A DNA stretch of 64,000 nucleotides, from NCBI RefSeq assembly GCF_030643905.1, contig NZ_CP121446.1, positions 310,001-374,000 of the forward strand, read 5' to 3'. A program made the position numbers and the translations under genes. Origin of the DNA: Flavobacterium sp. IMCC34852 (lineage in GTDB: Bacteria > Bacteroidota > Bacteroidia > Flavobacteriales > Flavobacteriaceae). The notes under the pieces were generated by a model. It was not told where the DNA came from. It was given only the letters and a program-made list of their open reading frames with translations, and ran no database searches. Shown piece after piece: positions 24,058 through 33,845 of this stretch (positions within the stretch are counted from its first letter, which is position 1; the number at the start of each line of letters is the position of its first letter).

Positions 24058-26277
24058 ATGAAATCATTATATCTAATCCTAACCATTGGATTAACTTTCG
24101 TTGCTTCGGCACAAAATAAAATCAGCGGAACTGTAACCGATAAAGACCAAAAACCTTTGGCCAATGTTATAGTTTCGATTCCCGAAATACACAAAGAAAC
24201 CATCACCAACGACGGCGGAAATTATACGCTGAGCAACCTTCCCGTTGGGAATTTCAAAATCAGTTTTTCGCTGGTAGGTTTTGAAAGAAAAACGGTTTCG
24301 GTTACTATTTCCACCCAAGAAATCACGCAGAACATCACTTTAGAAGAAAGCATTACCCACATGGATGAAGTAATTGTTTCTACAGCTTTCAACAAAATAC
24401 AATCCCAAAATGTGATGAAAGTGGAACATCAAAACATCAAAGCTTTACAACAAAAAGGTGCTGCGACCTTAGTTGAAGGTTTGGCTACCATTCCGGGTGT
24501 TTCGCAAGTTTCCACCGGAACTTCTATTGGTAAACCGGTGATTCGCGGTTTGAGCGGTAATCGCGTATTAGTTTATACCCAAGGCGTTCGCTTAGAAAAC
24601 CAACAATTCGGAGAAGAACATGGTTTAGGCTTAAACGATGCCGGCGTGGAAAGCGTAGAAGTCATCAAAGGTCCGGCTTCATTGCTTTACGGCTCAGATG
24701 CATTGGGCGGTGTTTTGTATTTTAATCCGGAAAAATTTGCCAATGCCGGAGATTTTAAAGCCGATTTTGGCCAAAGAGTTTTTTCCAATACCTTGGGAAG
24801 CAACACTACTTTGGGGTTAAAAACTTCGGGGGAACATTGGAAATTTTTAGCCAGAGGAAGTTACAATTCACACGCTGATTATCAAATTGCCGATGGCGAT
24901 CGCGTTACCAATACCCGTTTTAATGAAACCGATATCAAAGCGGGAATCGGGTACAACAATTCGGTTTTTTCGAGCGTTTTACGTTATAATTTCAACCAAT
25001 TGAATTTAGGCATCCCGGAAGAAGGCATAGCGGAACAATCCACAAGCAGAGATATTCTTTATCCTCGACAAGGTGTTGACAATCATATCTTGAGTTTGCA
25101 CAATACTTTTTACTTTAAAAACTCAAAATTAGATGCCGATTTGGGTTATATTTTTAACGACCGTAGCGAATTTGAAGATAGCAATGTGGCGATTTTACAC
25201 ATGGAACTTTCTACCTTTAATTACGATGTGAAGTATTATTTGCCCAAATTCGGAAAAATAGAGACCATTGTTGGAATTCAAGGAATGAATCAAACCAATA
25301 AAAATTTTGGCGACGAGTTATTAATTCCGAATGCGAAGACCAATGATTTTGGGATTTTCGGAACGGCCAATTACGAATGGGGTAAAAATGTGATTCAGGC
25401 CGGATTGCGTTTTGACAACCGAAATATTACTACCGAAAATCACGGTATTATTGGCGAAGAAGGTTATTTTGAAGGAATTGAAAGAAGCTTCGACAGTTTC
25501 AATGCCTCTTTGGGTTACAAAACTGATTTGGCCAAAGATTTGACGATGCGCTTGAATATCGCTTCGGGTTTCCGTGCGCCGAATTTGGCAGAATTGACTT
25601 CCAATGGTGTGCATGAAGGCAGCAACCGCTACGAAATAGGAAATGCCAATTTAAAAAATGAGCAAAACGTGCAAACCGATTTGAATTTGGAATACAAAAG
25701 TTCCCACTTTGAATTGTTTGCTAACGGGTTTTACAATCACATTAATGATTACATCTTCATTTCCCCTAACGGCAACGTAATTGACGGCAATAATGTTTAC
25801 GATTACGTTCAGGCCAATGCTCGATTGTATGGTGGAGAAGCCGGAATTCACTTCCATCCGCATCCTTTAGATTGGTTGCATTTGTACAGTAGTTTTGAAA
25901 CCGTAATTGGCGAAAAAAGATCCCGAAGCTTTGGGAGAGATTACTTGCCTTTGATTCCGGCCAATAAATGGAATAATACTTTCCGCGGTGAATTTGAAAT
26001 CAAAAACTGGTGGAAAGAAGGATTTGCTACTTTAAATATCGAGAGTATATTCGACCAAAATAATACCGGAGCCTTTGAAACCAAAACCAATGATTACACT
26101 TTAGTGAATTTGAGTTTGGGTGGAAAAATACTCCTAGGCAAAACCAATTTCAACCTAAATTTAAATGCCAATAATGTTTTTGACAAAACTTATGTGTCGC
26201 ATTTGTCCCGATTAAAAGCTGACGGCATTCCTAATATGGGTCGGAATATTGTTTTAGGGATTAATTTTATGATTTAA
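24058..26277 (+). CDS. TonB-dependent receptor (probable metal uptake)
   Basis: A 739-residue outer-membrane receptor. It has a signal peptide (1-18), an N-terminal carboxypeptidase-regulatory-like domain (residues ~20-105, SGTVTDKDQKPLANVIVSIP), a plug (~115-235) with IRGLSGNRVLVYTQGVR and VEVIKGPASLLYGSDALGGV, and a 22-strand-type barrel ending in the aromatic/hydrophobic pattern NIVLGINFMI. The plug resembles ZnuD-like zinc or heme receptors more than SusC-type glycan receptors, and there is no SusD partner. With the His/Cys-rich gene upstream, metal import is the best inference. The start is the ATG at 24058. Confidence 0.88.
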   Translation: MKSLYLILTIGLTFVASAQNKISGTVTDKDQKPLANVIVSIPEIHKETITNDGGNYTLSNLPVGNFKISFSLVGFERKTVSVTISTQEITQNITLEESITHMDEVIVSTAFNKIQSQNVMKVEHQNIKALQQKGAATLVEGLATIPGVSQVSTGTSIGKPVIRGLSGNRVLVYTQGVRLENQQFGEEHGLGLNDAGVESVEVIKGPASLLYGSDALGGVLYFNPEKFANAGDFKADFGQRVFSNTLGSNTTLGLKTSGEHWKFLARGSYNSHADYQIADGDRVTNTRFNETDIKAGIGYNNSVFSSVLRYNFNQLNLGIPEEGIAEQSTSRDILYPRQGVDNHILSLHNTFYFKNSKLDADLGYIFNDRSEFEDSNVAILHMELSTFNYDVKYYLPKFGKIETIVGIQGMNQTNKNFGDELLIPNAKTNDFGIFGTANYEWGKNVIQAGLRFDNRNITTENHGIIGEEGYFEGIERSFDSFNASLGYKTDLAKDLTMRLNIASGFRAPNLAELTSNGVHEGSNRYEIGNANLKNEQNVQTDLNLEYKSSHFELFANGFYNHINDYIFISPNGNVIDGNNVYDYVQANARLYGGEAGIHFHPHPLDWLHLYSSFETVIGEKRSRSFGRDYLPLIPANKWNNTFRGEFEIKNWWKEGFATLNIESIFDQNNTGAFETKTNDYTLVNLSLGGKILLGKTNFNLNLNANNVFDKTYVSHLSRLKADGIPNMGRNIVLGINFMI

Positions 26278-26278
26278 A

Positions 26279-26302
26279 AAAAGCGGCTTGAGCCGCTTTT
26301 TT
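26279..26302. terminator. Bidirectional terminator
   Basis: Stem AAAGCGGC-TTGA-GCCGCTTT with A run on the left and T run on the right, between the convergent TonB receptor and AIM24-like genes. Confidence 0.85.
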
Positions 26303-26306
26303 ATTT

Positions 26307-27116
26307 TTAGAATCTATTGTCTCCGTCAATCATTCGGCCCAAACCGCCTAATAAACTTCCTTCTTCTCTGCCGCTTCCGCCGCTTTTGGGTGCCGAAGCA
26401 ATAATTCTGTCGGCCAAACGACTAAACGGTAATGATTGTACGTAAACTGTTCCGGGTCCGCGCAGTGTGGCATAAAACAATCCTTCTCCACCGAATAACG
26501 AATTTTTAATTCCGCCGATAAACTCAATATCGTAATCTACATCCTTGGTAAAGCCTACTATACAACCGGTATCTACTTTTAAGATTTCTCCGGAGGCCAA
26601 CTCTTTTTTGGCTAAAGTTCCTCCGCTATGCACAAATGCCATTCCATCGCCTTCAATTTTTTGCATAATAAAACCTTCGCCTCCGAAAAGTCCGCGACCT
26701 AATTTTCTGGAGAATTCGATTCCCACTGAAACCCCTTTGGCGGCGCAGAGAAAAGCATCTTTTTGACAAATAAATTTACCGTCAAATTGACTCAAATCAA
26801 TCGGAACAATTTTCCCCGGATACGGAGAGGCAAAACAAGCTTTACTTTTGGTATTATTTTGATTGATATAAGCCGTCATAAAAAGGCTTTCTCCTGTGAG
26901 CACTCTTTTTCCGGCCGACAATAATTTGTCGAATATACCGGATTGTTGTTGGGAACCATCACCAAAGATAGTTTCCATCTTGATGCCGTTATCCATCATC
27001 ATAAAACTCCCTGCTTCGGCTATGACAATTTCCTGAGGGTCGAGTTCTATTTCTACATATTGCATTTCTTCACCATAAATATGGTAATCTATTTCATGAG
27101 CTTGCATGGTTGTCAT
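26307..27116 (-). CDS. AIM24/TIGR00266 family protein
   Basis: A 269-residue cytoplasmic protein of the AIM24 (DUF124) family. Features are the N-terminal [20 protein letters not shown], the beta-rich core with [12 protein letters not shown], and the glycine-rich [17 protein letters not shown] and [19 protein letters not shown] repeats. The C-terminus is Gly/Ser-rich. The eukaryotic AIM24 is mitochondrial, but the bacterial role is unknown. The start is taken at ATG 27116; a second ATG is three codons later (27107), and the upstream reading to 27179 uses no family-like sequence. Confidence 0.85.
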   Translation of the reverse strand: MTTMQAHEIDYHIYGEEMQYVEIELDPQEIVIAEAGSFMMMDNGIKMETIFGDGSQQQSGIFDKLLSAGKRVLTGESLFMTAYINQNNTKSKACFASPYPGKIVPIDLSQFDGKFICQKDAFLCAAKGVSVGIEFSRKLGRGLFGGEGFIMQKIEGDGMAFVHSGGTLAKKELASGEILKVDTGCIVGFTKDVDYDIEFIGGIKNSLFGGEGLFYATLRGPGTVYVQSLPFSRLADRIIASAPKSGGSGREEGSLLGGLGRMIDGDNRF

Positions 27117-27289
27117 TTTTTTAGTTGTACTGATTAGTAAAATTATTTTAAAAATGTTACAGCATCTATTAAAATTCAAAGAATATTAACAAACACAAAC
27201 AATGTGTTAATAAATTGGATTTTTTAATGCTATAACTATAAAATTTTAATGTTATTTTTACCATATTACTAATCCAAAACTATCTGCTT

Positions 27290-27664
27290 ATGAATTCAAT
27301 GTTTACTAAAATTGTTAGAATCGCTTTAGGATTAACTCTTGTTGTTTTTGGAGCTAACAAGTTAATTAATTTTATCCCTATGGAAGCGCCAACCGGTTCA
27401 GCGGGTGATTTTATGAGTTCATTAAATGCCACCGGATACATTTTCCCGGTATTAGGAGTTTTGGAAGTAATCATTGGTGCCATGCTTTTATTAAAAAAAT
27501 GGGTCGCCTTTGCCTTAATATTATTGGCACCGATATCCATCAATATTTTACTGTTTCATTTATTTTTAGGCATCTCAGGATTGCCGGTTGCTGTTGTTAT
27601 TTTACTGTTTAATGGTATTTTAATCTACAAACATTGGCAACAATACAAACCGCTTTTTTACTAG
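27290..27664 (+). CDS. DoxX-like membrane protein
   Basis: A 124-residue four-helix membrane protein. It matches DoxX-like proteins by length and by IVRIALGLTLVVFGANKL at the start and GYIFPVLGVLEVIIGAMLLL in the middle. Some relatives act with oxidoreductases, but no role can be assigned here. Two ATGs (27290 and 27299) are both possible. It stands alone and ends at a terminator shared with the convergent transglycosylase gene. Confidence 0.75.
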   Translation: MNSMFTKIVRIALGLTLVVFGANKLINFIPMEAPTGSAGDFMSSLNATGYIFPVLGVLEVIIGAMLLLKKWVAFALILLAPISINILLFHLFLGISGLPVAVVILLFNGILIYKHWQQYKPLFY

Positions 27665-27683
27665 AGGATTTTGAATATAAACG

Positions 27684-27717
27684 AAAAAGCCGTCCTGATT
27701 ATCAAGACGGCTTTTTT
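27684..27717. terminator. Bidirectional terminator
   Basis: Stem AAAAAGCCGTC with GACGGCTTTTT. It overlaps the last 2 bases of the minus-strand transglycosylase gene and serves both convergent genes. Confidence 0.8.
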
Positions 27718-28396
27718 AATATTCTATTTTACCGATATGTCGCATGTTGCGCATGATTCGATCTTTTCTGCGTTCGATATAAGATGACGAATTTGACGCT
27801 TTGTATTTTCTCGGATTGGGCAAAATGGCTGCTATCCCTGCAGCTTCTCTTTTGGTGAGATTGGCTGCCGAAGTTCGGTACCAAACTCTGGCTGCTTCTT
27901 GGGCGCCATAAACGCCGTTACCCATTTCAATACTGTTTAAATAAACTTCCATGATGCGCTCTTTGCCCCAAATGAGTTCGATTAACACGGTGAAATAAGC
28001 CTCTAATCCTTTGCGCAAATAACTTCGCCCTTGCCACAAGAAAACATTTTTGGCAGTTTGTTGAGAAATGGTACTGCCACCTTTTAATCTTTTCCCTTTT
28101 TGGTTGTTCTTGAAGGCTTTTTGCATTGCTGCAAAATCAAAACCATGATGCTTTAGAAAATTTCCGTCTTCGCTGGCAATTACAGCTTTTTGAAGATTTG
28201 GAGAAATCTGGTCTAATGAAACCCAATCATGACTGAGTACGGCATCATTACCGTCGATTTTGTTTTCGATAGCGCGAGTAATCATCAAAGGCGTGATAGG
28301 TATGGGCACCCATTTGAAAATAATTACCGTTAGAATGGAAAGTCCCAAGAACCAAAGCATGGCTTTTTTAAGCCACCTAAAAATCTTTTTTATCAT
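27716..28396 (-). CDS. mtgA: Monofunctional biosynthetic peptidoglycan transglycosylase
   Basis: A 226-residue glycosyltransferase-51 enzyme polymerising lipid II glycan strands. It has one N-terminal TM helix (residues ~11-28), then the GT51 motifs: ASEDGNFLKHHGFD with catalytic Glu76, GGSTISQQTAKN, and IMEVYLNSIEMGNGVYGAQ. There is no penicillin-binding transpeptidase domain, as expected for MtgA. Its ATG is 1 nt after the stop of the upstream oxidoreductase gene, so the two are co-transcribed. Confidence 0.95.
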   Translation of the reverse strand: MIKKIFRWLKKAMLWFLGLSILTVIIFKWVPIPITPLMITRAIENKIDGNDAVLSHDWVSLDQISPNLQKAVIASEDGNFLKHHGFDFAAMQKAFKNNQKGKRLKGGSTISQQTAKNVFLWQGRSYLRKGLEAYFTVLIELIWGKERIMEVYLNSIEMGNGVYGAQEAARVWYRTSAANLTKREAAGIAAILPNPRKYKASNSSSYIERRKDRIMRNMRHIGKIEY

Positions 28397-28397
28397 A

Positions 28398-29516
28398 TTA
28401 TTTGACTAAATCTGCTAATTCCTGACCTATTAAACTACCAATGGCGACACCCATTCCGCCTAATCTTACTCCGCAATAGACATTTTCAGACAACTGCTCT
28501 ACAATCGGTCTTTTGCTCGATCCCAATCCCATGATACCACTCCAACGGTGAGCAATTTTGAAATCGGTGTTGGGTAAAATTACGTCTTTTAGCAATTCCT
28601 CCAAACGATTTTGAATTAAATCGGTCTGACTTAAATCGGTGGTGGTTTCGCCTTCAAAGTCTAAATTTCGGCCGCCGCCCAAAAGAATTCGGTCATCAAT
28701 ATTTCTGAAATAATAATAGCCTTTATCAAGATGAAACGTTCCTTTAATATCTAAATTTGAAATCGGTTCGGTAATTAAAACCTGTGCTCGAGCGGGTTTC
28801 ACTTGATTATTAGTCAGCTTTCCGGCGAAACCGTTTGTCGCAAACAATAATTTTTTGGTCTTGAAACTAAAATCTCCAAGGGCAATTTCCACCTTGCTAT
28901 TTTGCTCTTGAAACGAAGTCACTTCGACTTGATTTAGAATCATGATATTGTTAGCAACTGCTTTTTGCAACAAGGCGTGCATCATTTTTCCGGTATCGAT
29001 TTGGGCTTCAAAGGGATTAAAAATCAAATATTCTTGTATGCCTTTAAAATCAAAACGGTCTACTTCTTTGGCAAAAACATCGTTTCTGAAAACGGGTTTT
29101 AGAATTTCGTTGACAAAAGGCAACTTCTGCAAACACTCATTATAACTGCTCTCATCGTCATTGAGAAACAATTCGTAGCCACCAAAAGGTTTGAAATCAA
29201 TAGTCGAATCACCCAAATTTTTACGCAACAATTGCAAACCATTCCAACGCTTTTGAATTAACTGAATAACTTCTTCTTCGCTGTGGGATTTTAAATCGTC
29301 TAGAATCTCAGACAAACTGCCGAAACAAGCGAAACCTGCGTTTTTAGTACTGGCGCCTTGGGGCAAAATACCTTTTTCGAGTACCAGTATTTTACTGTCC
29401 GGAAATCTATCACGCAATGCCAAGGCGCAATGCAGTCCAACAATGCCGCTTCCAACAATGGCAAAGTCGATATTTGTAAACCAATTTTTAAGTTCCCAAT
29501 AACTAAAATGCATCAT
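28398..29516 (-). CDS. FAD-dependent oxidoreductase (DAO family)
   Basis: A 372-residue D-amino-acid oxidase-fold flavoprotein. The FAD fingerprint FAIVGSGIVGLHCALAL is at residues ~18-34, followed by STKNAGFACFGS near 57-68, and the C-terminal FAD segment GVRLGGMGVAIGSLIGQ. Such proteins oxidise amino acids or related amines, but the substrate is unknown. The gene abuts mtgA. Two adjacent ATGs (29516 and 29513) are equally possible starts. Confidence 0.85.
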   Translation of the reverse strand: MMHFSYWELKNWFTNIDFAIVGSGIVGLHCALALRDRFPDSKILVLEKGILPQGASTKNAGFACFGSLSEILDDLKSHSEEEVIQLIQKRWNGLQLLRKNLGDSTIDFKPFGGYELFLNDDESSYNECLQKLPFVNEILKPVFRNDVFAKEVDRFDFKGIQEYLIFNPFEAQIDTGKMMHALLQKAVANNIMILNQVEVTSFQEQNSKVEIALGDFSFKTKKLLFATNGFAGKLTNNQVKPARAQVLITEPISNLDIKGTFHLDKGYYYFRNIDDRILLGGGRNLDFEGETTTDLSQTDLIQNRLEELLKDVILPNTDFKIAHRWSGIMGLGSSKRPIVEQLSENVYCGVRLGGMGVAIGSLIGQELADLVK

Positions 29517-29669
29517 TAATTTTTTTTAAAAATACTTTATTTCATCATTGCCCACTATAATTTATATCGGTTTTTTCGAATTTTTTATGTTTTTAATATT
29601 TTTTCTGACCATTCATCATAATCTTATTGTGTAGTTTATCGATTTGTTAGCATGTTTGCCGTTTTATTC

Positions 29670-29699
29670 ATTGTAATGCAAAAAATAATTATAATTTTG
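29670..29699 (+). promoter_or_regulatory. Promoter of the metalloprotease gene
   Basis: ATTG (29670-29673), 18-nt spacer, perfect TAATTTTG (29692-29699), 23 nt before the ATG. Confidence 0.6.
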
Positions 29700-29722
29700 A
29701 TTTTGTAATTTAACCCAATTAA

Positions 29723-32700
29723 ATGATTATGAAGTACAAACTACTCACCATTGCTTTGTTGATTATCAGTAATGTAGCTTTTTCGCAAACGGGAAACTCG
29801 TTATGGAATTCAACCACCAAAAAAAGTGATATGATTCCGTTACAAGGCGGAATGGAATTACCGGAAAACACTCTTTTAACCCTGAATATCGAGGGATTAA
29901 AAAATACTCTAGCGAATGCCCCACAACGATTTGCTCCCGCAAAAGGTGCAGAAGTTACCCTTTCTATTCCGAATGAAAAAGGACAATTGGAAAGATTTAA
30001 AGTGTATCAAAATTCGGTTTTAGACCCGGCTTTGGCTGCTCGTTATCCTGAAATCAAATCCTATATTGGTATAGGAATTGACAACCCTACATCGACTGCT
30101 TATTTTAGTGTTACTCCACTTGGGTTTAAGTCGATGACTTTAAATGCTGACAAAGCCGCTGTATTTATTGAGCCGATTTCTCAAGATTTGACAACTTACA
30201 CCGTTTTTAGAAAAGCCGATAGAAAACAGTCTCTCAGTCCTTTTGAATGTTCGGTTATTGATGAAGTAGCACAAACTGACGGTACTAATTTAAGACCTAA
30301 TGCTGATGATGCTACTTTGAGAACTTTCCGTTTAGCTTTGTCTTGTACCGGTGAATATGCCGCTTATTTTGGAGGCACAAAAGCACTGGCACTAGCTGCA
30401 ATGAATAATTCAATGACCCGTGTTAATGGTGTTTTTGAAAATGATTTTGCCATCAGAATGGTTTTAATTGCCAATAACGACTTAGTAATTTACACCAATG
30501 CTTCTACCGATCCTTACACTACAAGCTATAACAGTCAACTTCAAAGCACGCTAACTTCAGTAATTGGAGAGGCTAATTATGACGTTGGGCATTTATTCGT
30601 AAGAGCTTCTAATAACGGAAATGCAGGATGTATTGGTTGTGTATGTAATTCAGGTAAAGGAAGCGGATTTACTTCCGGAACGATTCCGCAAGGAGATATC
30701 TTCGATATTGATTATGTAGCTCACGAAATTGGACACCAATTTGGAGGGAACCATACTTTTTCTATGAGTAATGAAGGTACAGGTGTTAATATGGAACCTG
30801 GAAGTGGCTCAACTATTATGGGTTATGCCGGTATTACCGCTCAGGATGTTCAACCTAATTCTGATGCTTATTTTCACGCGGTTAGTATCCAACAAATAAC
30901 CAATAACGTAAAAAACAAAACTTGTCAAACCAATACCCCAACCGGAAATGCTATTCCAACAGCCAATGCCGGTTTAGACTACACCATTCCTAAAAGTACA
31001 CCTTTTATGCTAACCGGTTCGGGAAGCGATGCTGACGGAGATGCTATAACTTACAACTGGGAACAATTTGACAACGCGGCTAGTACTGCTACAGGCGCAA
31101 GTTCAGCGGCAAGTGCAACTCGTACTACCGGACCAACTTTCCGTTCTTACAATTCATCGACTTCACCAATTAGATATTTCCCCAGAATTCAATCGGTTTT
31201 AACTGGTGCTACAACAACTTCTGGAACTGAAATCCTAGTGGAAGCGTTACCATCTGTTGCCAGAACCATGAATTTCAGATTAACCGTTCGCGACAACAGA
31301 GCCGGTGGTGCTGCCAACAATAGCGATGACATGATTGTTACCGTTAACGCTACAGCCGGTCCATTTACAGTAAGTGTGCCAAACACAGCTGTCACTTATG
31401 CCGGAAACAGTACTCAAACGGTTACTTGGAACGTTGCAGGAACTACGGCAAACAATGTAAATTGTGCCAATGTCGATATTTTATTATCAACTGACGGCGG
31501 ATTTACTTATCCGTACACTTTATTGGCTGCCACACCAAATGACGGATCTCAGGCCGTTACTATTCCTAATCTTGCCGGAACTACTAACCGTATTATGGTA
31601 AAAGGAACCAATCATATTTTCTTTGACGTATCTAATACTAACTTTACGATTACCAATTCGGCTCCGGATACCACAGCTCCAACTGCAGCCACTTTAAGTG
31701 CTTCAGGAACTACCGCCAACTCAACCAACTTGTCTTGGTCGGGTGCTACAGATAATATTGGCGTAACAGGATATGATGTATACCAAGATGGTGTTTTCAG
31801 AGCTTCTACTTCAGCTACTACTTTTGCAGCTACAGGATTGGCTTCTTCAACCGCTTATAGTTTCTATGTTGTTGCCAAAGATGCGGCAGGAAATGTTTCT
31901 CCGGATAGCAACACCGTTAATGTAACTACACTTACGCCTGATACAACGGCACCAACTGCTGCTACTTTAAGTGCTTCAGGAACTACAACTACTTCGACCA
32001 ACTTGTCTTGGACAGGCGCAACAGATGATGTAGCAGTAACTTCTTATGATGTGTACAGAAACGGTTCGTTCTTAGCTTCAACCGCGGCAACTACTTATGC
32101 TGCAACAGGCTTAACGGCTTCAACCGCTTATACTTTCTATGTAATTGCTAAAGATGCCGCAGGCAATGCTTCTCCGGCCAGTAACACAGTAAATGTAACC
32201 ACGCTTGCACCATCTGTGACTTACTGTACTTCAAGAGGAAATAGTACTGCTAGAGAATACATTAACCGAGTACAACTAGGCACCATCAATAACCTATCAG
32301 GTAACAATGGTGGTTATGGCAACTTTACAGCCATTTCAACAAACTTAGTTCGTGGAACCGCTAATACAGTTACCATCACTCCGGCTTGGACAGCTACCGT
32401 TTATAGCGAAGCTTACAGAGTGTGGATTGATTACAACCAAGATGGTGATTTCCTTGACTCTGGAGAGCAAGTATACAACAGAACTAAAACCAAAAGCACT
32501 CCTGTTTCAGGAAGCTTTACCGTTCCGGCTACTGCTTTGTTAGGTCAAACCAGAATGCGTGTTTCTATGAAGTACAATGCTTCGCCTACGTCTTGTGAAA
32601 CTTTCGCAAGTGGTGAAGTAGAAGACTACACGGTAAACATCACAGCTACGGCTCGTTTAGAAGATAACACCACAAGAGTTACTTTCAACTTATATCCAAA

Positions 32701-32902
32701 CCCGGTAAAAGGAGATGTTTTAAACGTTGCTAACCTTGAAGGTGAAGCGTCATTTAGAATTTTCAACCTAATGGGACAAGAATTAGGAAAAGGCAAAATC
32801 GAAAACAACAATGTATTCGTAGGCTCACTAAAAGCCGGTACTTACTTAATCGAAGTAAGCAACGGAACTTCAACCACCACCAAACGTTTTATTAAAGAAT
32901 AA
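29723..32902 (+). CDS. Secreted zinc metalloprotease with FnIII, GEVED and type A T9SS sorting domain
   Basis: A 1059-residue exported protease. Order: signal peptide (1 to ~21); propeptide-like region to ~190; reprolysin-like metzincin domain with HEIGHQFGGNH at 334-344 and a Met-turn candidate in STIMGYAG (~360); a Ca-binding/Ig-like region (~400-645); two fibronectin type III repeats of exactly 91 residues (649-739 and 740-830); a GEVED-type module (CTSRGNSTAREY to GEVEDYTV, ~833-980); and a C-terminal type A sorting domain (LYPNPVKGDVLNV to RFIKE, ~990-1059). Export by T9SS to the cell surface or medium is inferred from that tail. Monocistronic. Confidence 0.92.
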   Translation: MIMKYKLLTIALLIISNVAFSQTGNSLWNSTTKKSDMIPLQGGMELPENTLLTLNIEGLKNTLANAPQRFAPAKGAEVTLSIPNEKGQLERFKVYQNSVLDPALAARYPEIKSYIGIGIDNPTSTAYFSVTPLGFKSMTLNADKAAVFIEPISQDLTTYTVFRKADRKQSLSPFECSVIDEVAQTDGTNLRPNADDATLRTFRLALSCTGEYAAYFGGTKALALAAMNNSMTRVNGVFENDFAIRMVLIANNDLVIYTNASTDPYTTSYNSQLQSTLTSVIGEANYDVGHLFVRASNNGNAGCIGCVCNSGKGSGFTSGTIPQGDIFDIDYVAHEIGHQFGGNHTFSMSNEGTGVNMEPGSGSTIMGYAGITAQDVQPNSDAYFHAVSIQQITNNVKNKTCQTNTPTGNAIPTANAGLDYTIPKSTPFMLTGSGSDADGDAITYNWEQFDNAASTATGASSAASATRTTGPTFRSYNSSTSPIRYFPRIQSVLTGATTTSGTEILVEALPSVARTMNFRLTVRDNRAGGAANNSDDMIVTVNATAGPFTVSVPNTAVTYAGNSTQTVTWNVAGTTANNVNCANVDILLSTDGGFTYPYTLLAATPNDGSQAVTIPNLAGTTNRIMVKGTNHIFFDVSNTNFTITNSAPDTTAPTAATLSASGTTANSTNLSWSGATDNIGVTGYDVYQDGVFRASTSATTFAATGLASSTAYSFYVVAKDAAGNVSPDSNTVNVTTLTPDTTAPTAATLSASGTTTTSTNLSWTGATDDVAVTSYDVYRNGSFLASTAATTYAATGLTASTAYTFYVIAKDAAGNASPASNTVNVTTLAPSVTYCTSRGNSTAREYINRVQLGTINNLSGNNGGYGNFTAISTNLVRGTANTVTITPAWTATVYSEAYRVWIDYNQDGDFLDSGEQVYNRTKTKSTPVSGSFTVPATALLGQTRMRVSMKYNASPTSCETFASGEVEDYTVNITATARLEDNTTRVTFNLYPNPVKGDVLNVANLEGEASFRIFNLMGQELGKGKIENNNVFVGSLKAGTYLIEVSNGTSTTTKRFIKE
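31667..32212 (+). repeat. Tandem 273-bp FnIII-coding repeat (2 units)
   Basis: Units 31667-31939 and 31940-32212 are in frame and highly similar at the DNA level, for example the shared run ACTTTAAGTGCTTCAGGAAC. This suggests recent duplication or conversion. Confidence 0.8.
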
Positions 32903-32935
32903 AGCCAATAATAATAAGGCATTAGCCAATAGTTT

Positions 32936-32967
32936 AAAAACCACTCCTTTTGAGAGTGGTTTTTTTA
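32936..32967 (+). terminator. Terminator after metalloprotease gene
   Basis: Stem AAAAACCACTC with GAGTGGTTTTT and a T run. Confidence 0.8.
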
Positions 32968-32980
32968 TGGGTAATTTTAG

Positions 32981-33059
32981 GAGCGAATGGCTTGGGTGTT
33001 CTTGGTGTCCCTATTCCCGCTTTTTGCACTGCATGGCAGTTGCGTCAATCGGGGCTAAT
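32981..33059 (+). repeat. Repeated structured intergenic element, copy 2
   Basis: Aligned with 8391-8469. Its hairpin is ACTGC-ATG-GCAGT, differing from copy 1 (GCTAC-ATG-GTAGC) by two compensatory base-pair changes. It lies in a ~390-bp intergenic region. The remainder, 33060-33257, shows no gene or clear structure and holds only a promoter box near its end. Confidence 0.7.
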
Positions 33060-33257
33060 TAGGTTTTGTCTTTTGTGAAATCAAGAATTTTAATACCCTA
33101 TTTTCTCCAGAATCTGTAATCTTATTATATGAGTAAAAAGACACCTCTTGACTATTGAAAATCTTTTGGCCACTCTATATTGCCATTTCCAAAATAAATT
33201 AACACAACTATATCATAAATAAATCTACATTCCTCTTCAGGCTCAGATTATTTCCAA

Positions 33258-33265
33258 TACTTTTG
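33258..33265 (+). promoter_or_regulatory. -7 box of lipoprotein gene
   Basis: Perfect TACTTTTG, 31 nt before the ATG at 33297. Confidence 0.5.
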
Positions 33266-33296
33266 GAATCAATTTATTAAAAACAAAAATTAAATT

Positions 33297-33767
33297 ATGA
33301 AAACATTCAAAAAAGCAGCTATGCTGATTGTATTGACAATTGCCGGTGCTATTTCATTTAACTGTAGTTCTGATAGCGACAGCAGTTCATCTACAAACTT
33401 TTACTTAAAATGTAAAGTAAACGGAACTTGGGTAGAATTTGCTGATCCTATGGTTATCAATTCTTTGGCCAAATCAATCACAGGAAACGATTCTGAAACA
33501 GGTCAAGTTGTAACCTTATTTACGCCTTTAAATGTTCCTACAGGTACGCACACAATTACTGACGAACCCTCTAATGTTGATTCCTATGCAGGAAGTTTCA
33601 GTGATTTTAACCAAGACATATACACTGATAACGAAACAGGAACAATGATTATTACAGAAGTGAATGCAAACGTTATTAGAGGTACTTTTTCTTTTACAGG
33701 CGATGACGGAAACGGTGGCACAATTACCGTAACAGAAGGAAGCTTTAGAGCTGAAAATATAGAATAA
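33297..33767 (+). CDS. Small surface lipoprotein, unknown function
   Basis: A 156-residue lipoprotein. The signal peptide ends in a lipobox-like ISFNC with the acylated Cys23, followed by an acidic Ser/Asp tether (SSDSDSSSS), which in Bacteroidota can mark surface export. The mature part looks all-beta (KCKVNGTWVEF, GTMIITEVNANVIRGTFSFTG), like small jellyroll lipoproteins that accompany T9SS or polysaccharide genes. Not assigned to a named family with confidence. It has its own promoter and a terminator shared with the convergent PorE-like gene. Confidence 0.75.
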   Translation: MKTFKKAAMLIVLTIAGAISFNCSSDSDSSSSTNFYLKCKVNGTWVEFADPMVINSLAKSITGNDSETGQVVTLFTPLNVPTGTHTITDEPSNVDSYAGSFSDFNQDIYTDNETGTMIITEVNANVIRGTFSFTGDDGNGGTITVTEGSFRAENIE

Positions 33768-33794
33768 GTATTTTATCCTGCAAAAGCATAAAAC

Positions 33795-33826
33795 AAAAAC
33801 CCCGAACATTGCTGTTCGGGGTTTTT
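33795..33826. terminator. Bidirectional terminator
   Basis: Stem AAAAACCCCGAACA-TTGC-TGTTCGGGGTTTTT, placed between the convergent lipoprotein and PorE-like genes. Confidence 0.9.
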
Positions 33827-33845
33827 ATATTTTAGGAGTAAATAA

